This document shows positions 6,225-13,904 of a DNA stretch of 20,753 bases, in pieces. The notes beneath the pieces are model-generated. The model had not been told where the DNA came from. It did no database searches and was given only the letters and a program-made list of their open reading frames with translations. Source of the DNA: DATJHM01 sp035493895. Its GTDB lineage: Bacteria; Chloroflexota; Ktedonobacteria; Ktedonobacterales; Ktedonobacteraceae. Where the stretch lies: contig DATJHM010000073.1 of the NCBI GenBank assembly GCA_035493895.1, positions 1-20,753 on the forward strand. Reading direction: 5' to 3'. The translations under genes and the position numbers were made by a program. Numbering within the stretch: the first letter of the stretch is position 1; each line of letters starts with the position of its first letter.

Positions 6225-6385
6225 CCGTGTAGCGGCACAGACCGGTCGCAATGTCACGTAAATAAGGGGAACCACCTATCTCCGTGACATTGCAGACAAG
6301 CGGCGACTCTACGGAAATGACCAGATGCGATCTTGCAGGCGAACCTGGGCCGACCTCAGCCCAGACAAGTCGCGCCGCTACACGG
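6225..6385. mobile_element. 161-bp MITE-like element with 12-bp terminal inverted repeats
   Basis: Perfect 12-bp inverted repeats CCGTGTAGCGGC (6225-6236) and GCCGCTACACGG (6374-6385) bound the segment, and the trinucleotide CAA flanks it directly on both sides (6222-6224 and 6386-6388), as a target duplication would. Inside are a perfect 11-bp inverted repeat GCAATGTCACG/CGTGACATTGC (6248-6258, 6283-6293), GCGACT/AGTCGC (6303-6308, 6368-6373) and CTGGGC/GCCCAG (6345-6350, 6359-6364). No protein is encoded. The right end supplies the final codon and stop of the neighbouring hydrolase remnant. A structured RNA is the alternative reading. Confidence 0.6.
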
Positions 6386-7216
6386 CAAGACGAATGAAGG
6401 CTAGCAAGTCACTGTTGAGGCGATCTCTCATAGTGAGGAACAGACCATGCGCAGCGCCCTCATATATCTTGAGCTGACTACCCGGGATCGCTTGAGCAGT
6501 CCGGCGTGCACACAGATCCAGGGGAGCAGATTGATCATTATCGCCGTGAATGAGCAATGTCGGCACGGTACATGCTCGCATATCGGGCCGGAAATCGGTC
6601 TTATTGAGAGAGCGGCTACATTCGATAACCGCTTTGGGTGAGGACTCAAGAACGAGTTGAATTACCCATTGCGTCAGTTCGGATGATAGAACATCCGGCC
6701 CGGGCCACGTCGACCCGAGGCCGAAGTACTTGATCGCGCCACTTGCCATATAATGCGGACGATCCGCAACCAGAGCTACGATGCTCTGATCAAGCAATGT
6801 CCCGGGCACCCCTTCTGGATTATCTTCTGTCTTCAGAAAGAAAGGAGTGGCTGTGCTGTGGTGAGCACAACACGCGCAATACGGCTCGTACCGTGGCGCG
6901 ATAGATAGCGCACAATCTCACCACACCCCATCGAGTTGCCAACCAGCGTGACCTCGTGCAAATCGAGCTGTGCAAGCAGCGCAGCCAGATCGTCGGCCAA
7001 TGTGTCAAAATCATAGCCCCGCCCAGGATCATCCGAACGGCCATGACCGCGCCGATCATGCGCAATGCAACGCAGACCTTGCTCAGACAGAGACAGCATC
7101 TGATACTCCCACATCGCCCCACTACAGGCCCAGGCACTGACAAATACAACAGGCATACCCGTACCCCAGTCCCGATAAAACAGACGCGTACCATCACCCG
7201 TTTCGAAGTATGGCAT
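6378..7216 (-). pseudogene. Alpha/beta hydrolase (non-heme haloperoxidase-like), frameshifted
   Basis: Two adjoining frames encode one alpha/beta hydrolase of about 280 residues. The first (7216 to 6833) begins MPYFETGDGTRLFYRDWGTG after a GGAGG ribosome-binding site and includes HDRRGHGRSDDP and the nucleophile elbow GNSMG (usually GHSMG). The second continues with TPFFLKTEDNPEGVPGTLLD, has the acid residue in HGDNDQSAP and the catalytic histidine in GAAHGLF. The frames meet at 6849-6853, where five bases stand in place of six, so one base appears to be missing. The last codon and stop lie in the MITE-like end. It is a decayed gene or a sequencing error. It lies 80 bp behind the DinB gene in the same direction, so they were probably co-transcribed. 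Confidence 0.85.
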
Positions 7217-7296
7217 AACAATAACCTCCGAGATTTGATGCTTCAAACAATTTATTCACCCACTATTTTCTGGCCTACTTTTCGCCTGCTACCGCA

Positions 7297-7812
7297 TTAC
7301 ACAGGATAGCCTTTCGCGCCCTGAAGCCCCTTGAGGACCGAGATTTCGCCGCACATATTGTCAATATGTCCGAGAACCATGCGGTTCAGAAGCGTGCCAA
7401 TCGTCATCTGTCCAAGCCCAAAGCTGCTCAAATCGAGGACGCGGACCAGATCCTCATCCATCAATGTTGCCAGATAAGCATCGGTGGACGCGTGAACTGC
7501 CTGGACATAATCGCGTATCAGTGACAGCTCTATCTGGACACGACGTGCCCATTCCGCCGTGCTCAGGGGCTGAATCTCACTGATGCCGGTCTTGCAGGCC
7601 CATTCTACAGCGTAGAGAGGCGCGCCCCCCTTGAGCACCATGTTGATTGCCAGATCTTCGCTGGAGATCGCGTGGGCATAGGTGGCGGCGATGGGATTGG
7701 CAACCCCGGGAGGCGTCCACTGTGCCTGCTCGGATGTGACGTCCTCCATCGTTGCAGCCAGATAGCCGTGGGCCTGCTGGATCTGTTCGCGTAGAAGTGC
7801 AACTGCGTTCAT
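7297..7812 (-). CDS. DinB-family protein
   Basis: 171-residue four-helix-bundle protein of the DinB/YfiT superfamily. Such proteins bind a metal through three histidines, and some act as thiol-dependent transferases. His47 (TYAHAISSEDLAI) fits the first ligand and His149 (LGHIDNMCGEI) the second. The third position, four residues after His149 and normally His, is Met153. So metal binding may be altered. The C-terminal GEISVLKGLQGAKGYP is typical of the subgroup. AAAGGA precedes the ATG. It is the first gene of a two-gene unit with the broken hydrolase. The function is unknown. Confidence 0.85.
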   Translation of the reverse strand: MNAVALLREQIQQAHGYLAATMEDVTSEQAQWTPPGVANPIAATYAHAISSEDLAINMVLKGGAPLYAVEWACKTGISEIQPLSTAEWARRVQIELSLIRDYVQAVHASTDAYLATLMDEDLVRVLDLSSFGLGQMTIGTLLNRMVLGHIDNMCGEISVLKGLQGAKGYPV

Positions 7813-7945
7813 GTGTTGATATCCTTTCTTCTCTTCCGGTGAAATGTCATTTTTTCAAGTGCGATAAGCATCGCAATCAGGAGCGGTAAAGTTCGCGTCT
7901 CGTGTGTCACGAAGAGAAGTATAGCCGGGAAGCGAGGGGACTGAC

Positions 7946-7975
7946 ATCACCCATGTTCACGATTGCGTGGGTGAT
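7946..7975. promoter_or_regulatory. Inverted repeat upstream of the DinB gene
   Basis: ATCACCCA (7946-7953) and TGGGTGAT (7968-7975) are perfect inverted copies 14 bp apart, about 135-165 bp upstream of the DinB start. They could be an operator for the DinB/hydrolase unit. A 6-bp hairpin, TGCGAT/ATCGCA, lies nearer the gene at 7860-7875. Confidence 0.4.
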
Positions 7976-7995
7976 TTGCTCTTGCGGTTGGGTGA

Positions 7996-8024
7996 ATGCC
8001 GGATCACACACAACAATCCGGCAT
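7996..8024 (-). terminator. Hairpin after the LAL regulator gene
   Basis: ATGCCGGAT (7996-8004) and ATCCGGCAT (8016-8024) form a perfect 9-bp stem with an 11-nt loop, 27 bp beyond the stop codon of the large regulator. No T run follows on the minus strand, so termination would be weak or factor-assisted. It may instead stabilise the 3' end. Confidence 0.5.
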
Positions 8025-8051
8025 GAGGAAGAAGAGTGAAGGAGAACAAGG

Positions 8052-11000
8052 CTAGAGCAGGTGCAACTGCCGGGCAACTGTGCTGGCTTCAGCGCGACGA
8101 CTCACGCCCAGTTTGCGATAAATGCTGCTGACCTGCGTCTTAATCGTATTGGTGGAGACAATCAATTCCTGCGCAATCTCCGCATAGGTCCGCCCTGCCA
8201 CCAGCAAGCTCAACACCCGCTGCTCCTGCGGGCTCAGGGGCTCATAGATCTCTCTCTGCCCAGCAGACAAACGCGGTGAGGCAGGCTCATTTACTCCGCT
8301 TTCCCTGAGAAAATGCCAGCGTTCTTCCTGCGCAAAAGCCGCCAGCAACGTCGAGATAGACGCAACGTGCGCCGTGGAAAGAGGGGCTTCGTCAGTGTAC
8401 GGCGTGTCGCGTAAATTCTGGAGGACGCGCTTCATCGGTTCTCCGCCATCGAGATACACACGAATATAGCCCTCGAGCTCCGTCAACGTGAGCAAGCGCA
8501 CAGTGCTCTGTCGGGCCTGAACCATTTCTCCCATCTTGTAGGAGGCAACAATCTGCAATGCCAGAAGATGAATAACGTCCCATGTTCGCTCAAGCTGTTC
8601 CATCCGGCTGAGCAATGGGGCAAGCAGTTGCAGGCATTGCTCATAGCATTGCTGTTCGAGATACACACGAGCCAGCGCCAGATATTCCTCCTGACGCATG
8701 TATTCCAGCGCTTCCGGATGAAAACGATACTGACGAGCCCAGATCTCTGCCGCTGAAAGATTCCCCTGTGCCAGCCAGAGAGCAACCTGAGCAGCCATCA
8801 CATCCGGTTCATAGACGCTAAATCCGCTGCGTTGCATCAGATTCTGCGCCTGCTGAAGCGCCTCCTCCGCTTCTTCCACTTTCCCGGCGGCCAGAAACAC
8901 CTTCACGCAGACCGCATAACTCCACACCAGCAAATTCATATCCTGCCAGCGCTCCGCCTGCTGCATCGCTTCTTGCAAACTGGCCTCAGCCTGCTCCAAC
9001 TCGTTCCTGGCATAATAGAGTGAAGCGAGATCAAAGGCTGGATAGGCGGCAATAGCAACGTGCTCTCCTGATTGCCGGAGCAGATCCTGTACCTGCAAAC
9101 ATTCCTGCTGGAGCAAGCGCAACTTCCCTCCATACAAAAAGGCGGCGGCAATCCAGCACATCGCGACAAGTGAGGTGGCACGATCCTGTTCCTGAAACGC
9201 CTGCTGCTTGATGGCAAGTAGGTCGGGCAATAAAAGCACAGCATCGCCCATGAGTTGGACGCTGACGAAAAGACCATAGAGCGCAGGCCATCTCCATGCG
9301 ACCGGTTCGTCGACGGCGAGAGGCTGCATCTGTTGCGCGATGTAGCGCACCTGCGGCATATTCCCTTTGCGAAACGCTTCATTCATGCCCATATATCCAC
9401 GCACCAGGCGAATGCGGTTATAAAGCCTTCTCTCTTCTGCTGGCGAGAGAGCTTCTTCTCTCTGCAAAGCTAGCTCTACATGTACAATGATCTGCTCACT
9501 CTGCGCCAGTGCCTGTACTCTCTGCTCCTCTGGCATAGACTGTGTGCGCGAAAGCAATTTCAGGACCGCCGTGAGCGCGAAGGCCAGATATGCCCCCACG
9601 ATGACATCCGAAAGCATCACTATCCAGGTCGCGATCAGCTTTGCTTCGCCCTGCATCCATAGTTGTCCGGCTGCCTGCTCCATTGCGGAGAGGGCAAATG
9701 CGTAATCCTTCGCCGCTAAAGCATGGGTCATGGCTTCATGAATAAGATCGTGTGTGGCATACCAGCGCGCTGCACGCTGATGCAGGTCGGGCATAAGCTC
9801 CGGCTGTGTTGCCTGGAGGCGTGCCAGCAGCACTTCACGAAAGAGCGCGTGCAGACGATACCAGTGGCGCTGCTCATCCAATGACACGACAAAGAGATTG
9901 TTGCGCTCCAATGTCTCCAACATCTCCCGACTCGCAGACTCTTCGGTCAGCGCCTGACAGAGAGCCGCATTCATGCGCGAAAGTATGGCGACCCGCAGCA
10001 AAAATTGCTGCACGGGGAGAGGCTGATGCTGAAAAATCTCTTCCTGCACATAATCGAGGATAAAATGTTGACCACCACTAAAGTGCTGGACAAAGGTCGC
10101 GGGATTGTTCTGTGTGCGTATCGAGAGCGCAGCCAGTTGCAGTCCCGCAATCCAGCCCTCTGTGCGACTCTCTAATAGCTCCACTTCTTCTTTTCTGAGC
10201 GAGAGCCTCATGCCCTGACAGAGAAAATCGTGCGCTTCTTCCTGTGTAAAGCGTATCTCGCGCTCACGAAGCTCGCCCATCTGCCCACGCATACGCCAGC
10301 GAGCAAGCGGCAGCGGCGGATCAACGCGACTGGCAATGATCAGATGCAGGTTGGCTGGGAGATGATCGAGCAAAAAGAGCATAGTTTGCTGGATCAGCGG
10401 GTCCTCGATCACATGATAATCGTCCAGGATAAGAATGATCTCGCTGGCACACCCGAGAATTTCGTTGATGAGGGTGGTCAATACGATCGGAAGCGGGGTC
10501 GGCTGTGCGGTATACAACATCGCCAGGGCAAGTTCACCGATGCGAGGCAAGCACGTATGGAGCACCTCAATCACAGCCCCCCAGAAACGCGTCGGGTCAT
10601 TATCGAACTCATCGAGAGAGAGCCAGCCAATGTTGTGCGACGACTGCGCAACCCATGCGCTCAGTAGCGTCGTCTTCCCGCTACCAGCCGAGGCAGAGAG
10701 CAACAGCAACCGATGCTCAAGCACCGTATCCAACGCTCGCAGCAAGCGCTCTCGCTTTACAAGTGCCGAAGGAAGACGAGGATGAAAGAGCTTGGTCTCC
10801 AGAAGGGGGACGCGATTCTTGTGTACTTCGTAGGCTGATGCAGGGGGCTCTTGTATATGCGCAGGCTTCGTTTGCACATCCGACGCATTTTCGCCTGTCA
10901 GTGCCAACACCACCTCTTCTAAACGCGCAAGCGTCACCCTGCTCGTCTGGCCGAGGTAGCGTTTCATCGTGCGCTGACCGCTCGAGCGATAGACATACCA

Positions 11001-11210
11001 GTAGCCGCCGCCCCGTTGCCGAACTTCTTTGATCACACTCACATGGCCGTGCTGTCCCTGAAAAGCAAAAGAACGTTGCTCGCTCAACCACTCCTGCCAC
11101 GGCTGCTCATCATCTCGACAAAAGCGCCTTTGCAACTGTCCCTGAGTAGAGAGTTCATAGCTCTGGCGCTCTTCTGACCAGCGAAGTAGATGCAGAGATG
11201 GCTTCGGCAT
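8052..11210 (-). CDS. LAL/MalT-type LuxR-family regulator with extra N-terminal domain
   Basis: 1052-residue STAND-type transcriptional activator. Residues 1-110 are an extra basic domain (RQRGGGYWYVYRSSGQRTMK, then RYLGQTS and VTLARLEE). The ATPase domain follows: Walker A SASAGSGKTT (172-181, Lys179), Walker B LILDD (261-265) and the IIASRVDPPLPLARWR sensor region (292-307). A long helical, TPR-like region of about 500 residues comes next. The C-terminal LuxR helix-turn-helix spans about 990-1052 (LSPQEQRVLSLLVAGRTYAE ... TNTIKTQVSSIYRKLGV). By analogy with MalT, a ligand would promote ATP-dependent multimerisation and DNA binding. A ribosome-binding site, GGGGAG, precedes the ATG. Its target is unknown; the gap upstream holds phased repeats that a multimeric regulator could bind. 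Confidence 0.93.
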   Translation of the reverse strand: MPKPSLHLLRWSEERQSYELSTQGQLQRRFCRDDEQPWQEWLSEQRSFAFQGQHGHVSVIKEVRQRGGGYWYVYRSSGQRTMKRYLGQTSRVTLARLEEVVLALTGENASDVQTKPAHIQEPPASAYEVHKNRVPLLETKLFHPRLPSALVKRERLLRALDTVLEHRLLLLSASAGSGKTTLLSAWVAQSSHNIGWLSLDEFDNDPTRFWGAVIEVLHTCLPRIGELALAMLYTAQPTPLPIVLTTLINEILGCASEIILILDDYHVIEDPLIQQTMLFLLDHLPANLHLIIASRVDPPLPLARWRMRGQMGELREREIRFTQEEAHDFLCQGMRLSLRKEEVELLESRTEGWIAGLQLAALSIRTQNNPATFVQHFSGGQHFILDYVQEEIFQHQPLPVQQFLLRVAILSRMNAALCQALTEESASREMLETLERNNLFVVSLDEQRHWYRLHALFREVLLARLQATQPELMPDLHQRAARWYATHDLIHEAMTHALAAKDYAFALSAMEQAAGQLWMQGEAKLIATWIVMLSDVIVGAYLAFALTAVLKLLSRTQSMPEEQRVQALAQSEQIIVHVELALQREEALSPAEERRLYNRIRLVRGYMGMNEAFRKGNMPQVRYIAQQMQPLAVDEPVAWRWPALYGLFVSVQLMGDAVLLLPDLLAIKQQAFQEQDRATSLVAMCWIAAAFLYGGKLRLLQQECLQVQDLLRQSGEHVAIAAYPAFDLASLYYARNELEQAEASLQEAMQQAERWQDMNLLVWSYAVCVKVFLAAGKVEEAEEALQQAQNLMQRSGFSVYEPDVMAAQVALWLAQGNLSAAEIWARQYRFHPEALEYMRQEEYLALARVYLEQQCYEQCLQLLAPLLSRMEQLERTWDVIHLLALQIVASYKMGEMVQARQSTVRLLTLTELEGYIRVYLDGGEPMKRVLQNLRDTPYTDEAPLSTAHVASISTLLAAFAQEERWHFLRESGVNEPASPRLSAGQREIYEPLSPQEQRVLSLLVAGRTYAEIAQELIVSTNTIKTQVSSIYRKLGVSRRAEASTVARQLHLL

Positions 11211-11519
11211 ATCTCCCCTTCTCTATTGTTCCATCTTTGTTTTCCCGTCGCCTGGCACTAAATGCCTGCGTGAGTCGTCAGTTCCCACAAAAGAGACGCT
11301 ATCTCATCATATCACGTTCAGCGATCTTCTTCCTTCCAATCTTTATTGATCCCAGAGCAGTTGCATTCTCATGGAGAAAAAATGCTCCGGTCAATTCTCG
11401 AAACCAGCGGATTGCTAAAACACAACTGAGCGAATCACAAATTAGCCCTTCAGAAATCTCACGATCCGTCGATATTCTAGATAAGAAGCAGAAATGCCTC
11501 CCTCTTAGCACTTCCCCCA

Positions 11520-11623
11520 TGTAGCCTGGTGTAGGAGATTGTAGCCCTGATACGGAGGGAGTGTAGCCCTGATGTAGGGTCAAGATTCCCAGCACCTCCG
11601 CATTTGTGTAGGGGATGTAGCCC
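11520..11623. repeat. Seven phased TGTAG repeats
   Basis: TGTAG followed by CC or G-rich bases occurs at 11520, 11530, 11540, 11562, 11573, 11607 and 11616. Two copies read TGTAGCCCTGAT (11540-11551 and 11562-11573). The steps are 10, 10, 22, 11, 34 and 9 bp, close to whole DNA turns. The cluster lies about 310 bp before the LAL start and 230 bp before the operon start. Confidence 0.6.
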
Positions 11624-11755
11624 TTTTCCTAAAAATTCTTGTAATACGTCACAAAAAGAGTTCAGGCCGATGTTTTGTTGAGAATAACAAGCACTTTCTT
11701 CTATATACATTCCTATAAGTTATATGAATCATACATATTTGTTATGAATAGTGCC

Positions 11756-11823
11756 GTCAATATTGACAAAACCGCTCTTCACTGGTTATTATTCATAATA
11801 ATGTTGATCAAGTAAATCAACAT
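11756..11823 (+). promoter_or_regulatory. Monooxygenase operon promoter with three dyads
   Basis: TTGACA (11763-11768), an 18-bp spacer and TATTAT (11787-11792) form a strong sigma-70-type promoter. Three dyads cover it. The palindrome GTCAATATTGAC (11756-11767) overlaps the -35. TTATTAT-TC-ATAATAA (11786-11801) overlaps the -10. ATGTTGAT-N7-ATCAACAT (11801-11823) covers the start region. Their positions fit repression or combined control. Confidence 0.65.
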
Positions 11824-11855
11824 AAAAGAAGGCAGAAAACCGGAAAGGAATGGAT

Positions 11856-12461
11856 ATGAGCCTCAAACTACTGGCTATCAACGGGAGCCTCACTCCACCA
11901 CCATCGCGTACACGGATTGTGCTGGACGTTGCCCTCGCAGGTGCAAGGGCATATGATTCAGATGTGGAGACCGAGGTGCTGGAGTTGCGCGATTTCGCGT
12001 TGGAGTTTTGCGATGGTCGCTCGCCAGACGCCTACAATCAGGATACACAGCGTGCACTGGCGCTGGTGGCAGAAGCCGATGCCTATCTTGTCGCCACTCC
12101 CGTGTATCGTGGCTCATACACGGGCGCACTCAAAAACTTTTTTGACCTGATCCCCAACGATCCCAGAGGACAGGACCCGCTCCGTGGCAAAATTGTAGGA
12201 CTGCTTGCCACCGGAGGAAGCGACCATCATTATCTCGTCCTGGAACATCAGTTACGCCCTCTGCTCGGTTTCTTCGGGGCCTATACGCTGGCAAGAGCGA
12301 TCTATGCATCGCCTAAGGACTTCGATGCTCAGAAACAGGTACAGGGCAGGCTGGTAGAAGAGCTGACGCGGTTGGGACAGGAATTGGTCACTCAGGCGCG
12401 CTTCCTCTCCGAGACGCCAGGCCTTTCCCGCCCAGAATCCATAGGCATTCGTCGTAGCTAG
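11856..12461 (+). CDS. NAD(P)H-dependent FMN reductase (SsuE/MsuE-like)
   Basis: 201-residue flavodoxin-fold reductase that makes reduced FMN for a partner monooxygenase, in the cytoplasm. The phosphate-binding loop is INGSLTPPPSRTR near the N-terminus, ATPVYRGSYTGALKNFFDLI is the conserved flavin-binding segment, and KIVGLLATGGSDHHYLVLEH follows, as in NADPH-dependent FMN reductases. The ATG at 11850 is too close to AAAGGA; the ATG at 11856 has the right spacing and gives a clean family start (MSLKLLAINGS). It is the first gene of the operon, 29 bp before the second flavin reductase. The last gene, an FMN-dependent monooxygenase, is the likely user of the product. Confidence 0.9.
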   Translation: MSLKLLAINGSLTPPPSRTRIVLDVALAGARAYDSDVETEVLELRDFALEFCDGRSPDAYNQDTQRALALVAEADAYLVATPVYRGSYTGALKNFFDLIPNDPRGQDPLRGKIVGLLATGGSDHHYLVLEHQLRPLLGFFGAYTLARAIYASPKDFDAQKQVQGRLVEELTRLGQELVTQARFLSETPGLSRPESIGIRRS

Positions 12462-12490
12462 CTCCATAAAATCAGAAAGAGACTATCACC

Positions 12491-13012
12491 ATGAGTATCG
12501 AACAGGCAGAATTTCGCCGCGCTCTAGGACACTTCGCCTCAGGTGTGACTGTCATCACGACTCAACATCAGGGTCAGCTTCACGGGACGACGGTCAGCTC
12601 CTTCTGCTCACTTTCTTTGCAGCCTCCTCTTGTACTCGTCGGGATTGATCTTCAGGCCACAATTCATGATCTGATCGTCGAAAGCGAAGTATTTGCCGTC
12701 AATATTCTGGCTGAGCACGCAGAGACCATCTCCCGCCATTTCGCACGTCGCATCCCGGACAAGTTCTCTACGATTCCCTATACGCTGGGCAAGCTTGGCG
12801 TTCCCTTGCTCGAAGATGCGCTAACCAGCCTGGAGTGCCGTCTCGTCACACGCTATCCCGGTGGCGACCACTCGATCTTTATCGGCGAAGTGATTTCCAT
12901 CACTTCTCAACCGCATCGTCAGCCACTTCTCTATTTCCGCAGTGGCTACGGACGGCTCCATACAAATGTCGCTGATCTGGTCGGCAATACAGCTTTTGAT
13001 AGTCGTACCTGA
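12491..13012 (+). CDS. Flavin reductase-like protein, FMN-binding split barrel
   Basis: 173-residue protein of the flavin reductase domain family (HpaC/NtaB type). It opens with FRRALGHFASGVTVITTQHQ and continues with GTTVSSFCSLSLQPPLVLVG, the standard core of the split barrel. VNILAEHAETISRHFA, PLLEDALTSLECRLV and the basic GGDHSIFIGEVI segment (the GDH motif) follow. This family reduces FMN or FAD with NAD(P)H and hands it to a two-component monooxygenase. NtaB-type reductases pair with NtaA-type monooxygenases, and one of these lies four genes downstream. Having two unrelated reductases in one operon is unusual. The ribosome-binding site is weak. Confidence 0.9.
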   Translation: MSIEQAEFRRALGHFASGVTVITTQHQGQLHGTTVSSFCSLSLQPPLVLVGIDLQATIHDLIVESEVFAVNILAEHAETISRHFARRIPDKFSTIPYTLGKLGVPLLEDALTSLECRLVTRYPGGDHSIFIGEVISITSQPHRQPLLYFRSGYGRLHTNVADLVGNTAFDSRT

Positions 13013-13078
13013 ACGTATGAAGTGGAACAATAGCCCGCTACGCTTGCTACGTTTCGCTAGAAAAAGAAGAGGAGATCT

Positions 13079-13888
13079 ATGGCACCACAGGATACCCGTC
13101 CAATCGTTAGAGCGTCACATGTCTCTCTGGGCTATGCCCACAAACACACTCGTGACGTTACTATCGTTGAAGATGTGAACTTCTCGATCCAGCGTGGCGA
13201 GAAATTTGTGATTATTGGACCATCAGGATGTGGCAAAACGACGCTCCTCAAAGCGATCGGCGGCTTTCTGAAACCTGAGCAGGGAGAACTTCTGGTGAAC
13301 GATCAGCCAGTGGGAAAGCCCGGCCCCGATCGAGCCTTTGTTTTCCAGGATTTCGAGCAGCTCTTTGCCTGGCGTACCGTCATCGGCAATATTGTCTACG
13401 CTCTTCAGGTGACGAAACATCTGACGCACAAGCAGGCAACAGATAAAGCACGCTTCTATCTGGAACTTGTCGACGTTGCGGCGGCAGCGGATAAATATCC
13501 TCACATGCTTTCAGGAGGTATGAAACAGCGTGCGGCTCTGGCGCGTGCGCTTGCTCTGGAACCTGATATCTTGCTGATGGATGAACCATTCGGCGCTCTG
13601 GATGCCATCACGCGAAATCTGTTGCAGCTCGAATTGAACGAGATCTGGAAGCGCACGGGAGTAACTATTGTGCTGGTCACGCACTCCATTCAGGAGGCGG
13701 TCTTTCTAGGCAACCATGTCATGGTTATGTCATCTTCTCCGGCCAGAATTCGCGAGATCGTCGATACCAGCCATGCGGAGGATATTGCCAGTCCCGCATT
13801 CGCTGAACTCTCGAAGCATCTGCAATCGCTCCTCATTCGCCAGAAAACGAGCGCTGTACCGGTGGAACAACTGGTTACTGTTGAATAA
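13079..13888 (+). CDS. ABC transporter ATPase, sulfonate/taurine/nitrate type
   Basis: 269-residue ATPase of the SsuB/TauB/NrtD family. Walker A is GPSGCGKTT (47-55), the Q-loop is FVFQDFEQL (Gln90), the signature is LSGGMKQRAALARAL (144-158), Walker B is ILLMDEPFGALD (164-175) and the switch is His202 (VTHSIQEAVFLG). It energises uptake through the permease encoded 16 bp downstream. GAGGAG precedes the ATG. The substrate class follows from family and neighbours: sulfonates, taurine or other small organic anions. Confidence 0.93.
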   Translation: MAPQDTRPIVRASHVSLGYAHKHTRDVTIVEDVNFSIQRGEKFVIIGPSGCGKTTLLKAIGGFLKPEQGELLVNDQPVGKPGPDRAFVFQDFEQLFAWRTVIGNIVYALQVTKHLTHKQATDKARFYLELVDVAAAADKYPHMLSGGMKQRAALARALALEPDILLMDEPFGALDAITRNLLQLELNEIWKRTGVTIVLVTHSIQEAVFLGNHVMVMSSSPARIREIVDTSHAEDIASPAFAELSKHLQSLLIRQKTSAVPVEQLVTVE

Positions 13889-13904
13889 AGAAAGGAGCAC
13901 GGCA

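Larger units (their letters stand above)
11211..11855. other. 645-bp regulatory gap between the LAL gene and the monooxygenase operon
   Basis: No credible gene; the short frames here have no recognisable features. The half next to the LAL gene (11211-11510) shows nothing I recognise. The TGTAG repeat cluster lies at 11520-11623. The AT-rich right part, 11640-11855, carries the operon promoter with its dyads. The two flanking transcription units diverge from this gap. Confidence 0.6.

Noticed and set aside
6225..6385. Simple bidirectional terminator between the MFS gene and the hydrolase
   Set aside because: The outer repeats are 137 bp apart, no T run follows, and a flanking CAA duplication points to an inserted element.
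11299..11595. 98-residue open frame on the minus strand
   Set aside because: It runs through the TGTAG repeats, with no ribosome-binding site and no protein-like composition.
11520..11623. CRISPR-like array
   Set aside because: The repeated unit is only 5-12 bp, spacing is irregular, and no cas gene is nearby; phased regulatory repeats fit better.
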